From an uncultured Steroidobacter sp. (GTDB lineage Bacteria > Pseudomonadota > Gammaproteobacteria > Steroidobacterales > Steroidobacteraceae), in the NCBI GenBank assembly GCA_946478975.1, contig CAMLEO010000134.1:1-17537 (forward strand): a stretch of 17,537 bases of DNA, given 5' to 3'. The notes beneath the pieces were generated by a model, which saw only the letters and a list, made by a program, of their open reading frames with translations, had not been told where the DNA came from and did not search any database. A program made the translations under genes and the position numbers. Below are positions 1-7,505 of the stretch, piece after piece (position 1 is the stretch's first letter; each line of letters opens with the position of its first letter).

Positions 1-60
1 CCGGCAGCTTAAGAAAGAGGGACCTTTCTTCAGCAGCGCTCCAGGGATGGACGGAGTATG

Positions 61-81
61 GTCCACGCGTCAAGCGTGGAC
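61..81. repeat. Perfect 8-bp inverted repeat (hairpin) downstream of icmF
   Basis: GTCCACGC (61-68) and GCGTGGAC (74-81) are exact reverse complements around a 5-nt GTCAA loop. The hairpin lies about 145 nt past the icmF stop. Neither strand has a T-run after it, so it is not a standard rho-independent terminator. It could stabilise the icmF transcript end or be part of a repeated palindromic element. Confidence 0.6.
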
Positions 82-124
82 AAAGACCGTGCGCGGTGCC
101 GGAGGGACATAGGACCACCGGCGC

Positions 125-201
125 CTTCGCGAGCCACCGCGCCCCTCTTGCGGCACCAACGACACAGGCCGCTGCTTACTTCGCAAGCCACCGATGCCTC
201 T
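125..201. repeat. Pair of near-direct repeats, 54 bp apart
   Basis: CTTCGCGAGCCACCG (125-139) recurs as CTTCGCAAGCCACCG (179-193), 14 of 15 identical, with weaker similarity for about 8 more bases. The copies are 54 bp apart. Only two copies are visible, with different sequence between them, so this is not a CRISPR or satellite array. Confidence 0.4.
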
Positions 202-225
202 GTCCCACAATAGCCGCGGCGGCGA

Positions 226-3200
226 TCACATGCTACGCCGATACTGCCCGCCAACCTCATACAGCGCCCGCGAAATCTGGCCGAGCGAACACACCTTAAC
301 CGTGTTCATCAGCTCCGCAAAGACATTCCCGCCGGAGGTTGCCGCCTTCTGCAGGCGAGCGAGCGCGTCGGCCGCCTGGGACCCGTTTCTTTCCTGAAAC
401 GCCTTCACCGCCGCAACCTGATAATCCTTCTCCTCGTCCGTAGAGCGAATCAGCGCCACCTCTTTCACGGCTTCGGCAGCATCGCTCTGCGACAGGAACG
501 TATTCACCCCGATCAGCGGCAGCGAGCCATCGTGCTTGCGCTTCTCGTAATACATGCTCTCTTCCTGGATCTTGCCTCGCTGATACATCGTCTCCATCGC
601 ACCCAGCACGCCGCCGCGCTCGGACAGCGACTCGAACTCGCGATACACCGCCTCTTCGACCAGGTCCGTGAGGTGTTCGAGGAAGAACGAGCCCTGCCAG
701 GGATTCTGGTTGTTGTTCAGCCCCAGCTCCTTGTTGATGATGAGCTGGATCGCCACCGCCCGGCGCACGCTTTCTTCCGTCGGCGTCGTGAGCGCTTCGT
801 CATAAGCGTTGGTGTGCAGCGAATTGCAGTTATCGAACAACGCATACATCGCCTGCAGCGTGGTGCGAATATCGTTGAACTGAATCTCCTGCGCGTGCAG
901 CGACCGCCCCGACGTCTGCACGTGATACTTGAGCATCTGACTGCGCGGCCCAGCGCTATACAAATCTCGCATGGCCCGCGCCCAGATGCGGCGTGCGACG
1001 CGACCGATGACCGCATACTCCGGGTCCATGCCGTTGGAGAAAAAGAACGACAGGTTCGGCGCGAAGTCATCGATCTTCATGCCGCGCGCCAGGTAGTACT
1101 CGACGATCGTGAAGCCGTTGGACAGCGTAAACGCCAGCTGGCTGATCGGATTCGCGCCCGCCTCCGCGATGTGATATCCGGAGATGGACACCGAGTAGAA
1201 GTTCCGCACCTTGTTGTCGATGAAGAACTGCTGCACGTCGCCCATCATGCGCAGCGCGAACTCGGTGGAGAAAATGCAGGTGTTCTGCGCCTGATCTTCT
1301 TTGAGAATGTCCGCTTGCACGGTGCCACGCACGAGCGACATCGCCTCAGCGCGCAGCTTGGCGTGCTCCTCCGCCGTGAGCACACCCGGCGCGATCAGTT
1401 GCTCGCTCGTGAGACCCAGCAGCGCGATGCCCGAACCGTCGTGGCCGTTCGGCAGGCCGCCGTTGTAGCTCGCGAGCTTGTGACCTCTTCCGATCATCTC
1501 ACTGCGAAGCGTGGAGATGCGCTGCTCCGCTGCCTGCCAGCGGCCCTCCGCACGCAGGAAACGTTCGACACGCTGATCGATGGCCGTATTCATGAACATC
1601 GCCAGCAGCATCGGCGCCGGGCCGTTGATCGTCATCGACACTGACGTCGTCGGCGCGCACAGATCGAAGCCGGAATACAGCTTCTTCATATCATCGAGCG
1701 TCGCGATGGAAACGCCGGAGTTGCCGGTGCGGCCATAGATATCCGGACGCGTGTCCGGATCCTCGCCATACAACGTCGTCGAGTCGAACGCAGTCGACAG
1801 GCGCGTGGCGCCGTGGCCGCTCGCGAGATAATGAAAGCGACGATTGGTGCGCTCAGGCGGACCCTCGCCGGCGAACATGCGGATCGGATCTTCCTCTTCG
1901 CGCCGGTACGGATACACGCCGCCGGTGTACGGATAACTGCCGGGCAGATTCTCGTTGAGGATGAAGTGCAGGGTTTCACCCCAGTCCTGGAACCGAGGCA
2001 CCGCGATCTTGGGCATCGGGTTGCCGCTCAGCGAAGTGAGATAGTTATCGCCGGTGACGACCTTGTCGCGCACCTTGTATGAATATTTCTCGTCGCTGAC
2101 GCCGCTCACCCGCTGCGGCCAACGCTTCAACTCGGCCACGCCTTCGGGGCCGATCTCATCGAGCGCTCTGTTGTATGCGGCGCGCAGCTCGCGTCGCGTG
2201 GCGTCCACCGATCCTTCATTGAGCGCATCGTCCGGGAACCGATCCAGCGCACCGGGCAACCGAGGATCGTGCAGCGTCTTCAGCGATTCATATAAACCAT
2301 ACGCACGTCGGGCAGCAGCGACGGACGCTTCGATGTTCGACCTTGCCTTGCGGCCCGCGCCAGCGATCTCCGCGAGGTAGCGACCGCGCGTCCCCGGAAT
2401 GAGCGGATCGCGAGAAACAAACTTGGTCGGGCCCACATCGCCGTGATTCCAGTCGCCCTTCGCTTTGTGGTTGAGCAGCCCGCACAGCGAAGCGAACAGA
2501 TGATTCACCCCCGGATCGTTGAAGCGGCTGGCAATGGTTGGAAACACCGGCACCTGCTCATCCGGCAACCGCGCGCGATCGGGATGATTCCGCCGCCACT
2601 GTTTGCGCACGTCACGCAACGCGTCCTCGGCGCCGCGCTTTTCAAACTTGTTGAGCACGATGACATCGGCGAAGTCGAGCATGTCGATTTTTTCGAGCTG
2701 GCTGGCCGCACCGTATTCGCTGGTCATCACATAGGCGGACACGTCGACCATGTCGGCGATCTCGGTGTCGGACTGGCCGATACCTGCAGTCTCGACGATG
2801 ATGAGATCGAAATTCGCCAGCCGCAGCAGCCCGATCACATCCTTCAGCACCGCGCTGGTCGCCAGGTTCTGACGACGCGTCGCAAGCGAGCGCATGAAAA
2901 CATTCGCAGCCGACAGCGAGTTCATCCGAATGCGATCGCCGAGCAAGGCGCCGCCGGAGCGACGACGCGTCGGATCCATCGCGACGACGGCAATGTTTCG
3001 ATTCGGGAAGTGACGCACGAAGCGCTGCAGAAGCTCGTCATTGAGGCTGGATTTGCCCGCGCCGCCCGTACCGGTGAGGCCGATTACGGGCGCGCCGCCG
3101 CTAGCTTTGGCAATCGAGCGCTTCAGTTCTTGAGCGGACGCATCGTCCTCGCCCGCCGTTTCCAGCAACGAGATCGCCTGCGCCAGATGATGATGATCGC

Positions 3201-3714
3201 GCGGATCGAGCCTGCTGCCGGGAGCAAACGAATACGCCGGCTTGCCCGCGGCGGCGACGCGTTTCATCACGTCGTCGATCATGCCATCCAGGCCCAGCCG
3301 CCGGCCGTCCTCGGGCGTGTAGATCTTCTCGACGCCGTGCCGTTCGAGCGCTTCCACCTCAGTGGGCGCGATCGTGCCGCCGCCGCCGACGATCACGCGA
3401 ATGTGGCCCACGCCATGTTCTTTCAGCATGTCCACCATGTAAGCGAAATACTCGTTATGTCCGCCCTGGTAGGACGACACCGCAATGCCGTCGGCGTCTT
3501 CCTGAATGGCCGCACGCACGATGTCGGCGACGCTGCGGTTGTGCCCCAAATGCACGACCTCGGCGCCGTGCGACTGGAGCAGGCGTCGAATCATGTTGAT
3601 GGCGGCGTCGTGGCCGTCGAACAGCGAGGCGGCGCTGACGAAGCGCAATGGATGCGCCTCGCTGCGGGTCGCGCGGGAGTCGGCACGAAAAGGCAGCACA
3701 GCGGCGGTATTCAT
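226..3714 (-). CDS. icmF: Fused isobutyryl-CoA mutase IcmF
   Basis: This 1162-residue cytoplasmic enzyme uses adenosylcobalamin to interconvert isobutyryl-CoA and n-butyryl-CoA, linking valine and butyrate metabolism. Its parts run in IcmF order. The B12-binding domain comes first (about 23-155, cobalt-ligand motif D33-G-H35, glycine-rich GGGG near 110-113). A MeaB-like G-protein chaperone follows (about 205-420, Walker A G215-S222, ETAGIGQ at 308-314, guanine motif NKFE 355-358). The mutase barrel comes last (about 540-1162). Family knowledge distinguishes isobutyryl- from methylmalonyl-CoA mutases by Phe/Gln in place of Tyr/Arg; here F614 (RMFAG) and Q810 (AQNTC) occupy those sites, and H848 is the conserved active-site histidine. 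Residues 726-780 form an insertion compared with the roughly 1090-residue Cupriavidus enzyme as I remember it. The ATG has GAGG six bases upstream. The gene is divergent from tetR. Confidence 0.96.
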   Translation of the reverse strand: MNTAAVLPFRADSRATRSEAHPLRFVSAASLFDGHDAAINMIRRLLQSHGAEVVHLGHNRSVADIVRAAIQEDADGIAVSSYQGGHNEYFAYMVDMLKEHGVGHIRVIVGGGGTIAPTEVEALERHGVEKIYTPEDGRRLGLDGMIDDVMKRVAAAGKPAYSFAPGSRLDPRDHHHLAQAISLLETAGEDDASAQELKRSIAKASGGAPVIGLTGTGGAGKSSLNDELLQRFVRHFPNRNIAVVAMDPTRRRSGGALLGDRIRMNSLSAANVFMRSLATRRQNLATSAVLKDVIGLLRLANFDLIIVETAGIGQSDTEIADMVDVSAYVMTSEYGAASQLEKIDMLDFADVIVLNKFEKRGAEDALRDVRKQWRRNHPDRARLPDEQVPVFPTIASRFNDPGVNHLFASLCGLLNHKAKGDWNHGDVGPTKFVSRDPLIPGTRGRYLAEIAGAGRKARSNIEASVAAARRAYGLYESLKTLHDPRLPGALDRFPDDALNEGSVDATRRELRAAYNRALDEIGPEGVAELKRWPQRVSGVSDEKYSYKVRDKVVTGDNYLTSLSGNPMPKIAVPRFQDWGETLHFILNENLPGSYPYTGGVYPYRREEEDPIRMFAGEGPPERTNRRFHYLASGHGATRLSTAFDSTTLYGEDPDTRPDIYGRTGNSGVSIATLDDMKKLYSGFDLCAPTTSVSMTINGPAPMLLAMFMNTAIDQRVERFLRAEGRWQAAEQRISTLRSEMIGRGHKLASYNGGLPNGHDGSGIALLGLTSEQLIAPGVLTAEEHAKLRAEAMSLVRGTVQADILKEDQAQNTCIFSTEFALRMMGDVQQFFIDNKVRNFYSVSISGYHIAEAGANPISQLAFTLSNGFTIVEYYLARGMKIDDFAPNLSFFFSNGMDPEYAVIGRVARRIWARAMRDLYSAGPRSQMLKYHVQTSGRSLHAQEIQFNDIRTTLQAMYALFDNCNSLHTNAYDEALTTPTEESVRRAVAIQLIINKELGLNNNQNPWQGSFFLEHLTDLVEEAVYREFESLSERGGVLGAMETMYQRGKIQEESMYYEKRKHDGSLPLIGVNTFLSQSDAAEAVKEVALIRSTDEEKDYQVAAVKAFQERNGSQAADALARLQKAATSGGNVFAELMNTVKVCSLGQISRALYEVGGQYRRSM

Positions 3715-3720
3715 GAGACG

Positions 3721-3724
3721 CCTC
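3721..3724 (-). promoter_or_regulatory. Ribosome binding site of icmF
   Basis: GAGG on the minus strand, six bases before the ATG at 3714-3712, supports this start. The next recognisable protein sequence, the B12-binding domain, begins about 22 residues in. Confidence 0.6.
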
Positions 3725-3789
3725 GAAACGGTCAGGAGCGCGGGGCACGGCGCTGGAACGCGCCAGCCTCAGGGTCGGCGCCCTAATTT

Positions 3790-3812
3790 ACCGGCGAGTA
3801 TATTTAGCCGGT
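3790..3812. promoter_or_regulatory. Inverted repeat over the icmF -10 box, candidate TetR operator
   Basis: ACCGGC (3790-3795) and GCCGGT (3807-3812) are perfect 6-bp arms around an 11-bp AT-rich centre that contains the -10 box. A further GCCGGT lies at 3817-3822, between the -35 box and the operator. A dimeric TetR repressor bound here would block RNA polymerase at the icmF promoter. The divergent tetR gene begins about 90 bp away, so autoregulation is also likely. Binding is inferred from position and symmetry only. Confidence 0.5.
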
Positions 3813-3825
3813 CGCAGCCGGTCAA
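3797..3825 (-). promoter_or_regulatory. Sigma70-type promoter of icmF
   Basis: On the minus strand, TTGACC (3825-3820) is followed by a 17-base spacer and TATACT (3802-3797). Both boxes match the consensus in five of six positions. Transcription would start near 3790, leaving a leader of about 75 nt before the icmF ATG. In a region this GC-rich, such AT-rich boxes at exact spacing stand out. Confidence 0.65.
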
Positions 3826-3904
3826 TCCGGCCGCCGCCGGCCATTGGGGCAGCGGGCAGGCTATGATCGGCACTTTCCGTTGGCGGCAGCGACAGGACTT
3901 TCCG

Positions 3905-4558
3905 GTGGCAGATCGACAGGCGCGCAAGAGTGTTTCGCAACGGGCCAGCGGCCCGGCCCTTTGGGCCTCGGTCGGCGCCCGGGTGCGCGATCGTGAACGT
4001 AAGCGCGACGCAGTGATCCTGACCGCCGCCCGCGCGTTTCGTGAACGCGGCTATCACAACACTTCGCTCGACGACATCGCGAGCGAGCTCAAAGTCACCA
4101 AGCCGACGGTGTATCACTACGTCGAGAACAAGGAACAATTGCTGTTCGAATGTTTCCGCGCCGGCCTGAAGCTGATCATGGACGGCATCCAGGCGCAGCG
4201 CGAATCGTCCGCCAGCGGGCGTGAACGCCTCGCCGCTGTCGTGGCTCGCTACGCCGAAGCGCTGACCTCGGAGTTCGGCTGGTGCATGGTGCAGGCGGAG
4301 AACCAGGACTTGAGCCCGGCGATGAGCCGCAAGGTGAAGGCGCTCAAATCGGAGATCGACCAGGGCTTGCGCAGCCTGATCCGAGCCGGCGTGGCGGACG
4401 GCTCGATTCGTCCCTGCGATGAAAAGATGACGGCGTTCGCGCTCGCTGGCGCGCTCAACTGGATCGCACATTGGTATCGCGCCGACGACAAGCTCGACGC
4501 CGCGCAGATCGCCCAGCGCTTTATCGAGCTGTTCGAGTTCGGCCTGCGGCCGCGATAA
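3905..4558 (+). CDS. TetR/AcrR-family transcriptional regulator
   Basis: This is a 217-residue DNA-binding repressor. The N-terminal helix-turn-helix (about 34-80) carries the TetR pattern: a start-of-domain AARAFRERGYHNTSLDDIA, then recognition helix residues KPTVYHYVENKEQLL. The rest is the all-helical ligand and dimer domain. I chose the GTG at 3905 because AGGA lies seven bases upstream; an ATG at 3863 would add 14 residues but has a poor ribosome site. The reading frame stays open further upstream, to 3506, but that part lies antisense to icmF. TetR regulators are often found beside acyl-CoA catabolic genes, so an acyl-CoA ligand and control of icmF are the likely role; this is inferred from context. 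It converges with the HPt gene, with 12 bp between stops. Confidence 0.9.
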   Translation: MADRQARKSVSQRASGPALWASVGARVRDRERKRDAVILTAARAFRERGYHNTSLDDIASELKVTKPTVYHYVENKEQLLFECFRAGLKLIMDGIQAQRESSASGRERLAAVVARYAEALTSEFGWCMVQAENQDLSPAMSRKVKALKSEIDQGLRSLIRAGVADGSIRPCDEKMTAFALAGALNWIAHWYRADDKLDAAQIAQRFIELFEFGLRPR

Positions 4559-4565
4559 TTTCGCG
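4551..4565. terminator. Small hairpin between convergent tetR and HPt stops
   Basis: CGCGA (4551-4555) and TCGCG (4561-4565) form a 5-bp stem around TAATT, at the point where the two convergent genes end. It may help termination in both directions, but the stem is short and there is no clear T-run. Confidence 0.25.
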
Positions 4566-4570
4566 CGGGG

Positions 4571-4918
4571 CTAGGACGACGCGCCGGGCCGATTGGCGCA
4601 CGCCTTCTCGATCGCAGCTTGCAGCCGTTGCAACACCGGGATCATGCGCGGCTGATCGACCTGGCCGCTCTCACCGAACTCGGCGCTGATGCGCTCCAGC
4701 TCGCCAGCGGGGCCGCTGATCTCATCGAAATGTAACATCGCACCGCTGCCATGCATGCGATGCGCGAGCGCTTCGATCTCTTTCACCACCGCAAGGTCGC
4801 CGCCCGCCGCGTTGTCCACCAGCGTTTTCAGCTGTTCGATTTCCCGAGACACGCGATCGAGATAGCGCCCCGCAATCACCTTCACCTTGGCCTGCAGCTC
4901 ATCCGGCGAAATACTCAT
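4571..4918 (-). CDS. HPt (histidine phosphotransfer) domain protein
   Basis: This 115-residue cytoplasmic protein is a free-standing HPt module. It relays phosphate between receiver aspartates through a histidine. H53, in LAHRMHGSGAML, matches the HPt signature (AHxLKGSxxxx), with a helical four-helix-bundle pattern on both sides. It has no catalytic domain. It is the last gene of the four-gene minus operon, 13 bp after the single-domain receiver. With the hybrid kinase opposite, it supplies the middle step needed to pass phosphate from the kinase receiver to the output receivers. The ATG has only a weak upstream ribosome site, so translation may depend on the gene before it. The family call is firm; the partners are inferred. 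Confidence 0.88.
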   Translation of the reverse strand: MSISPDELQAKVKVIAGRYLDRVSREIEQLKTLVDNAAGGDLAVVKEIEALAHRMHGSGAMLHFDEISGPAGELERISAEFGESGQVDQPRMIPVLQRLQAAIEKACANRPGASS

Positions 4919-4931
4919 AGCAGTGGGCTCA

Positions 4932-5324
4932 TTAGAGTTGCTCCCAAACAGCGAACACGTGCTCGCCCAGCAACATCGGATCGAACGGCTTCGCGATCAC
5001 GGCGGCCGCGCCGAGCGAACGAAACCTGGCGACTTCCTGCGGCATCGCTTTGGCCGTTATGAAAATCACCGGAATGGATTGCAGCTCCGGCGTCGCACGC
5101 ATCTGCTGCAGCGTGGTCGGGCCGTCCATGTTCGGCATCATCACGTCGAGCAGCACCAGGTCGGGCTTGCGCTCGCGCATGCTTTCCAGCGCGCGAATCC
5201 CCGAATCGGCAGTGCGCACCGACAGCGTAGGCACGAGACCCAGCGCCATCTGCACGATCTCCCGAATATCGGGCTCGTCGTCGACGTACAGAACTTCGCG
5301 CAGACTGTCTCTATTCATGATCAT
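4932..5324 (-). CDS. Single-domain (CheY-like) response regulator
   Basis: This 130-residue protein is a receiver domain and nothing else. D15/D16 form the acidic pocket, D60 (in LLDVMMPNMDG) is the phosphoacceptor, T90 is the switch threonine, and K112 (in AKPFDP) is the conserved lysine. The ATG at 5324 overlaps the TGA of the upstream GGDEF gene (ATGA), indicating translational coupling. An ATG two codons later, at 5318, is equally possible, with GAGG ten bases before it. A frame open further upstream lies inside the GGDEF gene and adds no domain. As a receiver without an output domain beside an HPt gene, it may shuttle phosphate, act as a phosphate sink, or bind a target protein directly. 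Confidence 0.9.
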   Translation of the reverse strand: MIMNRDSLREVLYVDDEPDIREIVQMALGLVPTLSVRTADSGIRALESMRERKPDLVLLDVMMPNMDGPTTLQQMRATPELQSIPVIFITAKAMPQEVARFRSLGAAAVIAKPFDPMLLGEHVFAVWEQL

Positions 5325-6349
5325 CTCGCCTCGCGCAGATCCATGGGCTGCGCAATCGGCGAATCCTTCTCGATAAGCATGGTGTAACGATTGCGGCCGC
5401 CGCGCTTGCTCGCATACAAACATTCGTCCGCGATCTGCAGCAGGCCTTTGAAGCTCAACTGATTCGACAGCATCTGCGAAACATCGGCGGCGCCGACGCT
5501 GATGGTCACTGGAATCGGCCCCGATGATGTATCGATGGTCGACTGCGCGACCCCAGTGACGAGGCGTTGCGCGACCACCTCCGCACCTCGCAAGTCCGTA
5601 TCCAGCAGCGCGATCAGGAATTCCTCGCCGCCGTAACGTCCGATCCAGTCGCAGGCACGAGGCAGCAGCTCACGCATGCGCCGATAAGTGCTGCGCAGGA
5701 CTTCATCGCCGACCGCATGGCCGTAACGATCGTTGATGCGTTTGAAATGATCGATGTCGATCAGCAGCACCGTGAGCGGATGCCCGAAGCGCCGCGTGCG
5801 TTCCAGCTCCAGCGACAACTGCCGTTCGAGATAACGCCGGCTGTAAGCACCCGTGAGCACATCGGTGTTCGCCATCTGGCGCTTCTGATCCAGCGCGCGT
5901 CGCAAGGCCTGTTCGAGGCCGACGATGCGCTTGGCATTGCCGAGCCGCGCCACCAGCTCCGCCGCAGAAATGTTTTTTTTGCCCAGGTAGTCGTCGGCGC
6001 CGGCTTTCAAACCGTTGACGATGTCCTCCGCGGCGTTGTGGGTCGTCAGCAGAAATATATAAAGGTAGCCGGCGTAAGTGCCCTGGCGCGCGCGGCGGCA
6101 AAGCGTCAGGCCGTCCATGCCCGGCATGTTTCGATCGGTGATCATGATCGGGCAGAACTCGCGCTCCAACAGCGCCAGCGCCTCTTCGCCGGTGGCCGCG
6201 GTGCGCGTTCCATACCCCGCCTCCTGCACGACCGCGACCAGATAATCGCGCGCCTCCTCGTCGTCATCGACGATCAGCACGCATAGATCCGGCTGCATGT
6301 CCGCCAGATCGAGCGTCAAGGTCTGATCGAAGGCAGGGGTGGATTCCAT
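5321..6349 (-). CDS. Response regulator diguanylate cyclase (REC-GGDEF)
   Basis: This 342-residue protein makes cyclic di-GMP from two GTP when its receiver is phosphorylated. The receiver (about 22-140) has the acidic cluster D28-D30, phosphoacceptor D72 (ITDRNMPGMDG) and K124. The GGDEF domain (about 160-325) has DVLTGAYSRRYLE, the metal-site aspartates of LLIDIDHFKRIND, and an intact signature GGEEF at 240-244. RACD (231-234) lies exactly five residues before it and is a canonical inhibitory I-site (RxxD), so product feedback is expected. The ATG at 6349 has CGGG six bases upstream; an in-frame TTG at 6355 is the alternative. It follows the degenerate-GGDEF gene by 15 bp and overlaps the next receiver gene by 4 bp. 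This is the only clear catalytic output of the operon. Confidence 0.93.
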   Translation of the reverse strand: MESTPAFDQTLTLDLADMQPDLCVLIVDDDEEARDYLVAVVQEAGYGTRTAATGEEALALLEREFCPIMITDRNMPGMDGLTLCRRARQGTYAGYLYIFLLTTHNAAEDIVNGLKAGADDYLGKKNISAAELVARLGNAKRIVGLEQALRRALDQKRQMANTDVLTGAYSRRYLERQLSLELERTRRFGHPLTVLLIDIDHFKRINDRYGHAVGDEVLRSTYRRMRELLPRACDWIGRYGGEEFLIALLDTDLRGAEVVAQRLVTGVAQSTIDTSSGPIPVTISVGAADVSQMLSNQLSFKGLLQIADECLYASKRGGRNRYTMLIEKDSPIAQPMDLREAR

Positions 6350-6364
6350 CGTCAACCCGCTTCG

Positions 6365-7297
6365 TTACATCGCGGCGGAGGTCGTCGAAGCCGGCGGCAC
6401 TCGCACACCCGCCTCGGCTTCTCGGAGTAACGATTGAAGCTTGTCCGCGGTTTCCGCCGACGGCTGCCCTTCCTGGCCGGGAGTGAATCCGGTGCAGCCG
6501 ACCCGCGCGGTAAATGTTTCCAGCGGCGTCTGCAAAGCCTGGGTCAACGCCCCACACAACCGGCCGCCGACCTGCAACGCTACCGCGCGTGGTGTTTCCG
6601 GCAGCACGACGGCGATGCGTTCTACGCCATCGACGCCACGATAGCGGGCAACGAAATCGATGTCGGTACGAACTCGGTCCGCAATGATCTGCGCAGCTCG
6701 CGGCATCACTTCCGCCACGCTGGCGCCGCTCTCCGCATCGAGCTGCAGAACCAGAAACGACAGATCGCGGCGATAACGAGCGGCCCGCTTGACCTCCGAG
6801 CGCATGCGATCGATGAGCACGCCACTGACGGTGTCACCGATTGCTCCACCGTCTCGCTGCTGTTTCGCGGCTCGCAGGGCACGACGCATTTCGACGGCTT
6901 TGAATGCCGCCCGGATCGCCATCACGATCTTGGCATCCGGCGCGCGCTTGCTCAGGTAGTCGTCGACGCCGGCGAAATAGCCGCGTTCATGGGATGAAGC
7001 GTCGTCGAGCACGGTCAACATGATGATGTAAGTTTCGTTGTCGCCTTCGGAGCGCAGCCGCTCAGTCATCTGGATGCCGTCCATGCGGGGCATCTGCCAG
7101 TCGGTGATCACCAGCGGAAACGATTGCGTGCGCAACAGTTCGAGCGCAGCGCTGCCATCGCTGACGGTGTGAGTTTCAAACCCCAAGGAGCGCAGCCGAT
7201 CTGCCATCAACTCCAGTTCGAGCTCGTCGTCATCCACCAGCAGGACCCGCTGTGGCAACCGCGCGTGACCGTCATCCAACTTCTCTGACCCGCTCAT
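6365..7297 (-). CDS. Response regulator with degenerate GGDEF domain
   Basis: This 310-residue protein has an intact receiver (about 17-135: acidic D22-D24, phosphoacceptor D66 in LVITDWQMPRMDG, and K117). A second domain (about 150-295) follows the GGDEF fold but has lost its active site. The stretch that should read RYGGDEF reads RYRGVDGVERIAV (218-230). The metal motif IDIDxFK is reduced to LQLDAES, and the LTGLxNRR motif to VSGVLIDRM. It probably cannot make c-di-GMP. It could bind nucleotide or pair with the active REC-GGEEF protein encoded just downstream; both are inferences. It is the first gene of the minus operon, divergent from the kinases. No Shine-Dalgarno is visible before the ATG: the leader ends GATCACCTC, which resembles the 16S rRNA 3' end rather than its complement. 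Confidence 0.88.
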   Translation of the reverse strand: MSGSEKLDDGHARLPQRVLLVDDDELELELMADRLRSLGFETHTVSDGSAALELLRTQSFPLVITDWQMPRMDGIQMTERLRSEGDNETYIIMLTVLDDASSHERGYFAGVDDYLSKRAPDAKIVMAIRAAFKAVEMRRALRAAKQQRDGGAIGDTVSGVLIDRMRSEVKRAARYRRDLSFLVLQLDAESGASVAEVMPRAAQIIADRVRTDIDFVARYRGVDGVERIAVVLPETPRAVALQVGGRLCGALTQALQTPLETFTARVGCTGFTPGQEGQPSAETADKLQSLLREAEAGVRVPPASTTSAAM

Positions 7298-7310
7298 GAG
7301 GTGATCTTTT

Positions 7311-7421
7311 GTGAATACAACTCAAGCATTTATAGGCAGCTTGGCGGCCTGCGCCGCGGCATCAGATCAGGTCGCCCACGGCAATGGCATGAGTGATTCC
7401 CGCAATGCATTTCGGCGCTGA
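7311..7421 (+). CDS. Possible 36-residue small ORF with strong ribosome site
   Basis: GTG at 7311 is preceded by GAGGTG (7298-7303) seven bases upstream, a near-ideal Shine-Dalgarno. The frame runs 36 codons to TGA at 7419-7421. The peptide (starting MNTTQAFIGSLAACAAASDQ) has no family I recognise and only a short, weakly hydrophobic stretch near residues 7-17. The ribosome site overlaps the start region of the divergent gene on the other strand, so the match may be chance. If real, it would be a leader peptide or small protein ahead of the kinases. Confidence 0.2.
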   Translation: MNTTQAFIGSLAACAAASDQVAHGNGMSDSRNAFRR

Positions 7422-7505
7422 CTCGGCTGGCTGTGCGTCGTGTATAACGCTGCTGCAATTCGCTATCGCTTCAGCCGCGTCTTGAGGAGGAGGATACGGG
7501 ACCTC

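Larger units (their letters stand above)
1..225. other. Region downstream of icmF with no convincing gene
   Basis: I find no recognisable protein here. One plus frame is open from position 3 to the stop at 297-299, but it has no start before position 96 and runs into the 3' end of icmF. A minus frame (30-260) is equally featureless. The stretch holds a perfect 8-bp hairpin (61-81), a 7-bp inverted repeat (11-17 with 24-30) and a near-direct repeat (125-148 and 179-201). It may be a non-coding or repetitive intergenic element, or the edge of one. Confidence 0.4.

Noticed and set aside
61..81. Rho-independent terminator for icmF
   Set aside because: The stem is perfect but neither strand has a T-run after it, so it is reported only as an inverted repeat.
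125..201. CRISPR or tandem array
   Set aside because: Only two imperfect copies and no regular spacer; no cas genes nearby.
532..1644. Long plus-strand frame (370 codons) opposite icmF
   Set aside because: It is antisense to strongly conserved icmF sequence, is His/Arg/Leu-rich as expected for a GC-rich shadow frame, and shows no domain.
2443..3786. 447-codon plus-strand frame opposite the IcmF N-terminal half
   Set aside because: It is a shadow of the B12 and G-protein domains on the other strand, with no recognisable fold and biased composition.
3506..3904. N-terminal extension of the TetR frame
   Set aside because: It lies antisense to icmF and across its promoter; a GTG at 3905 with AGGA at good spacing gives a normal-length TetR protein.
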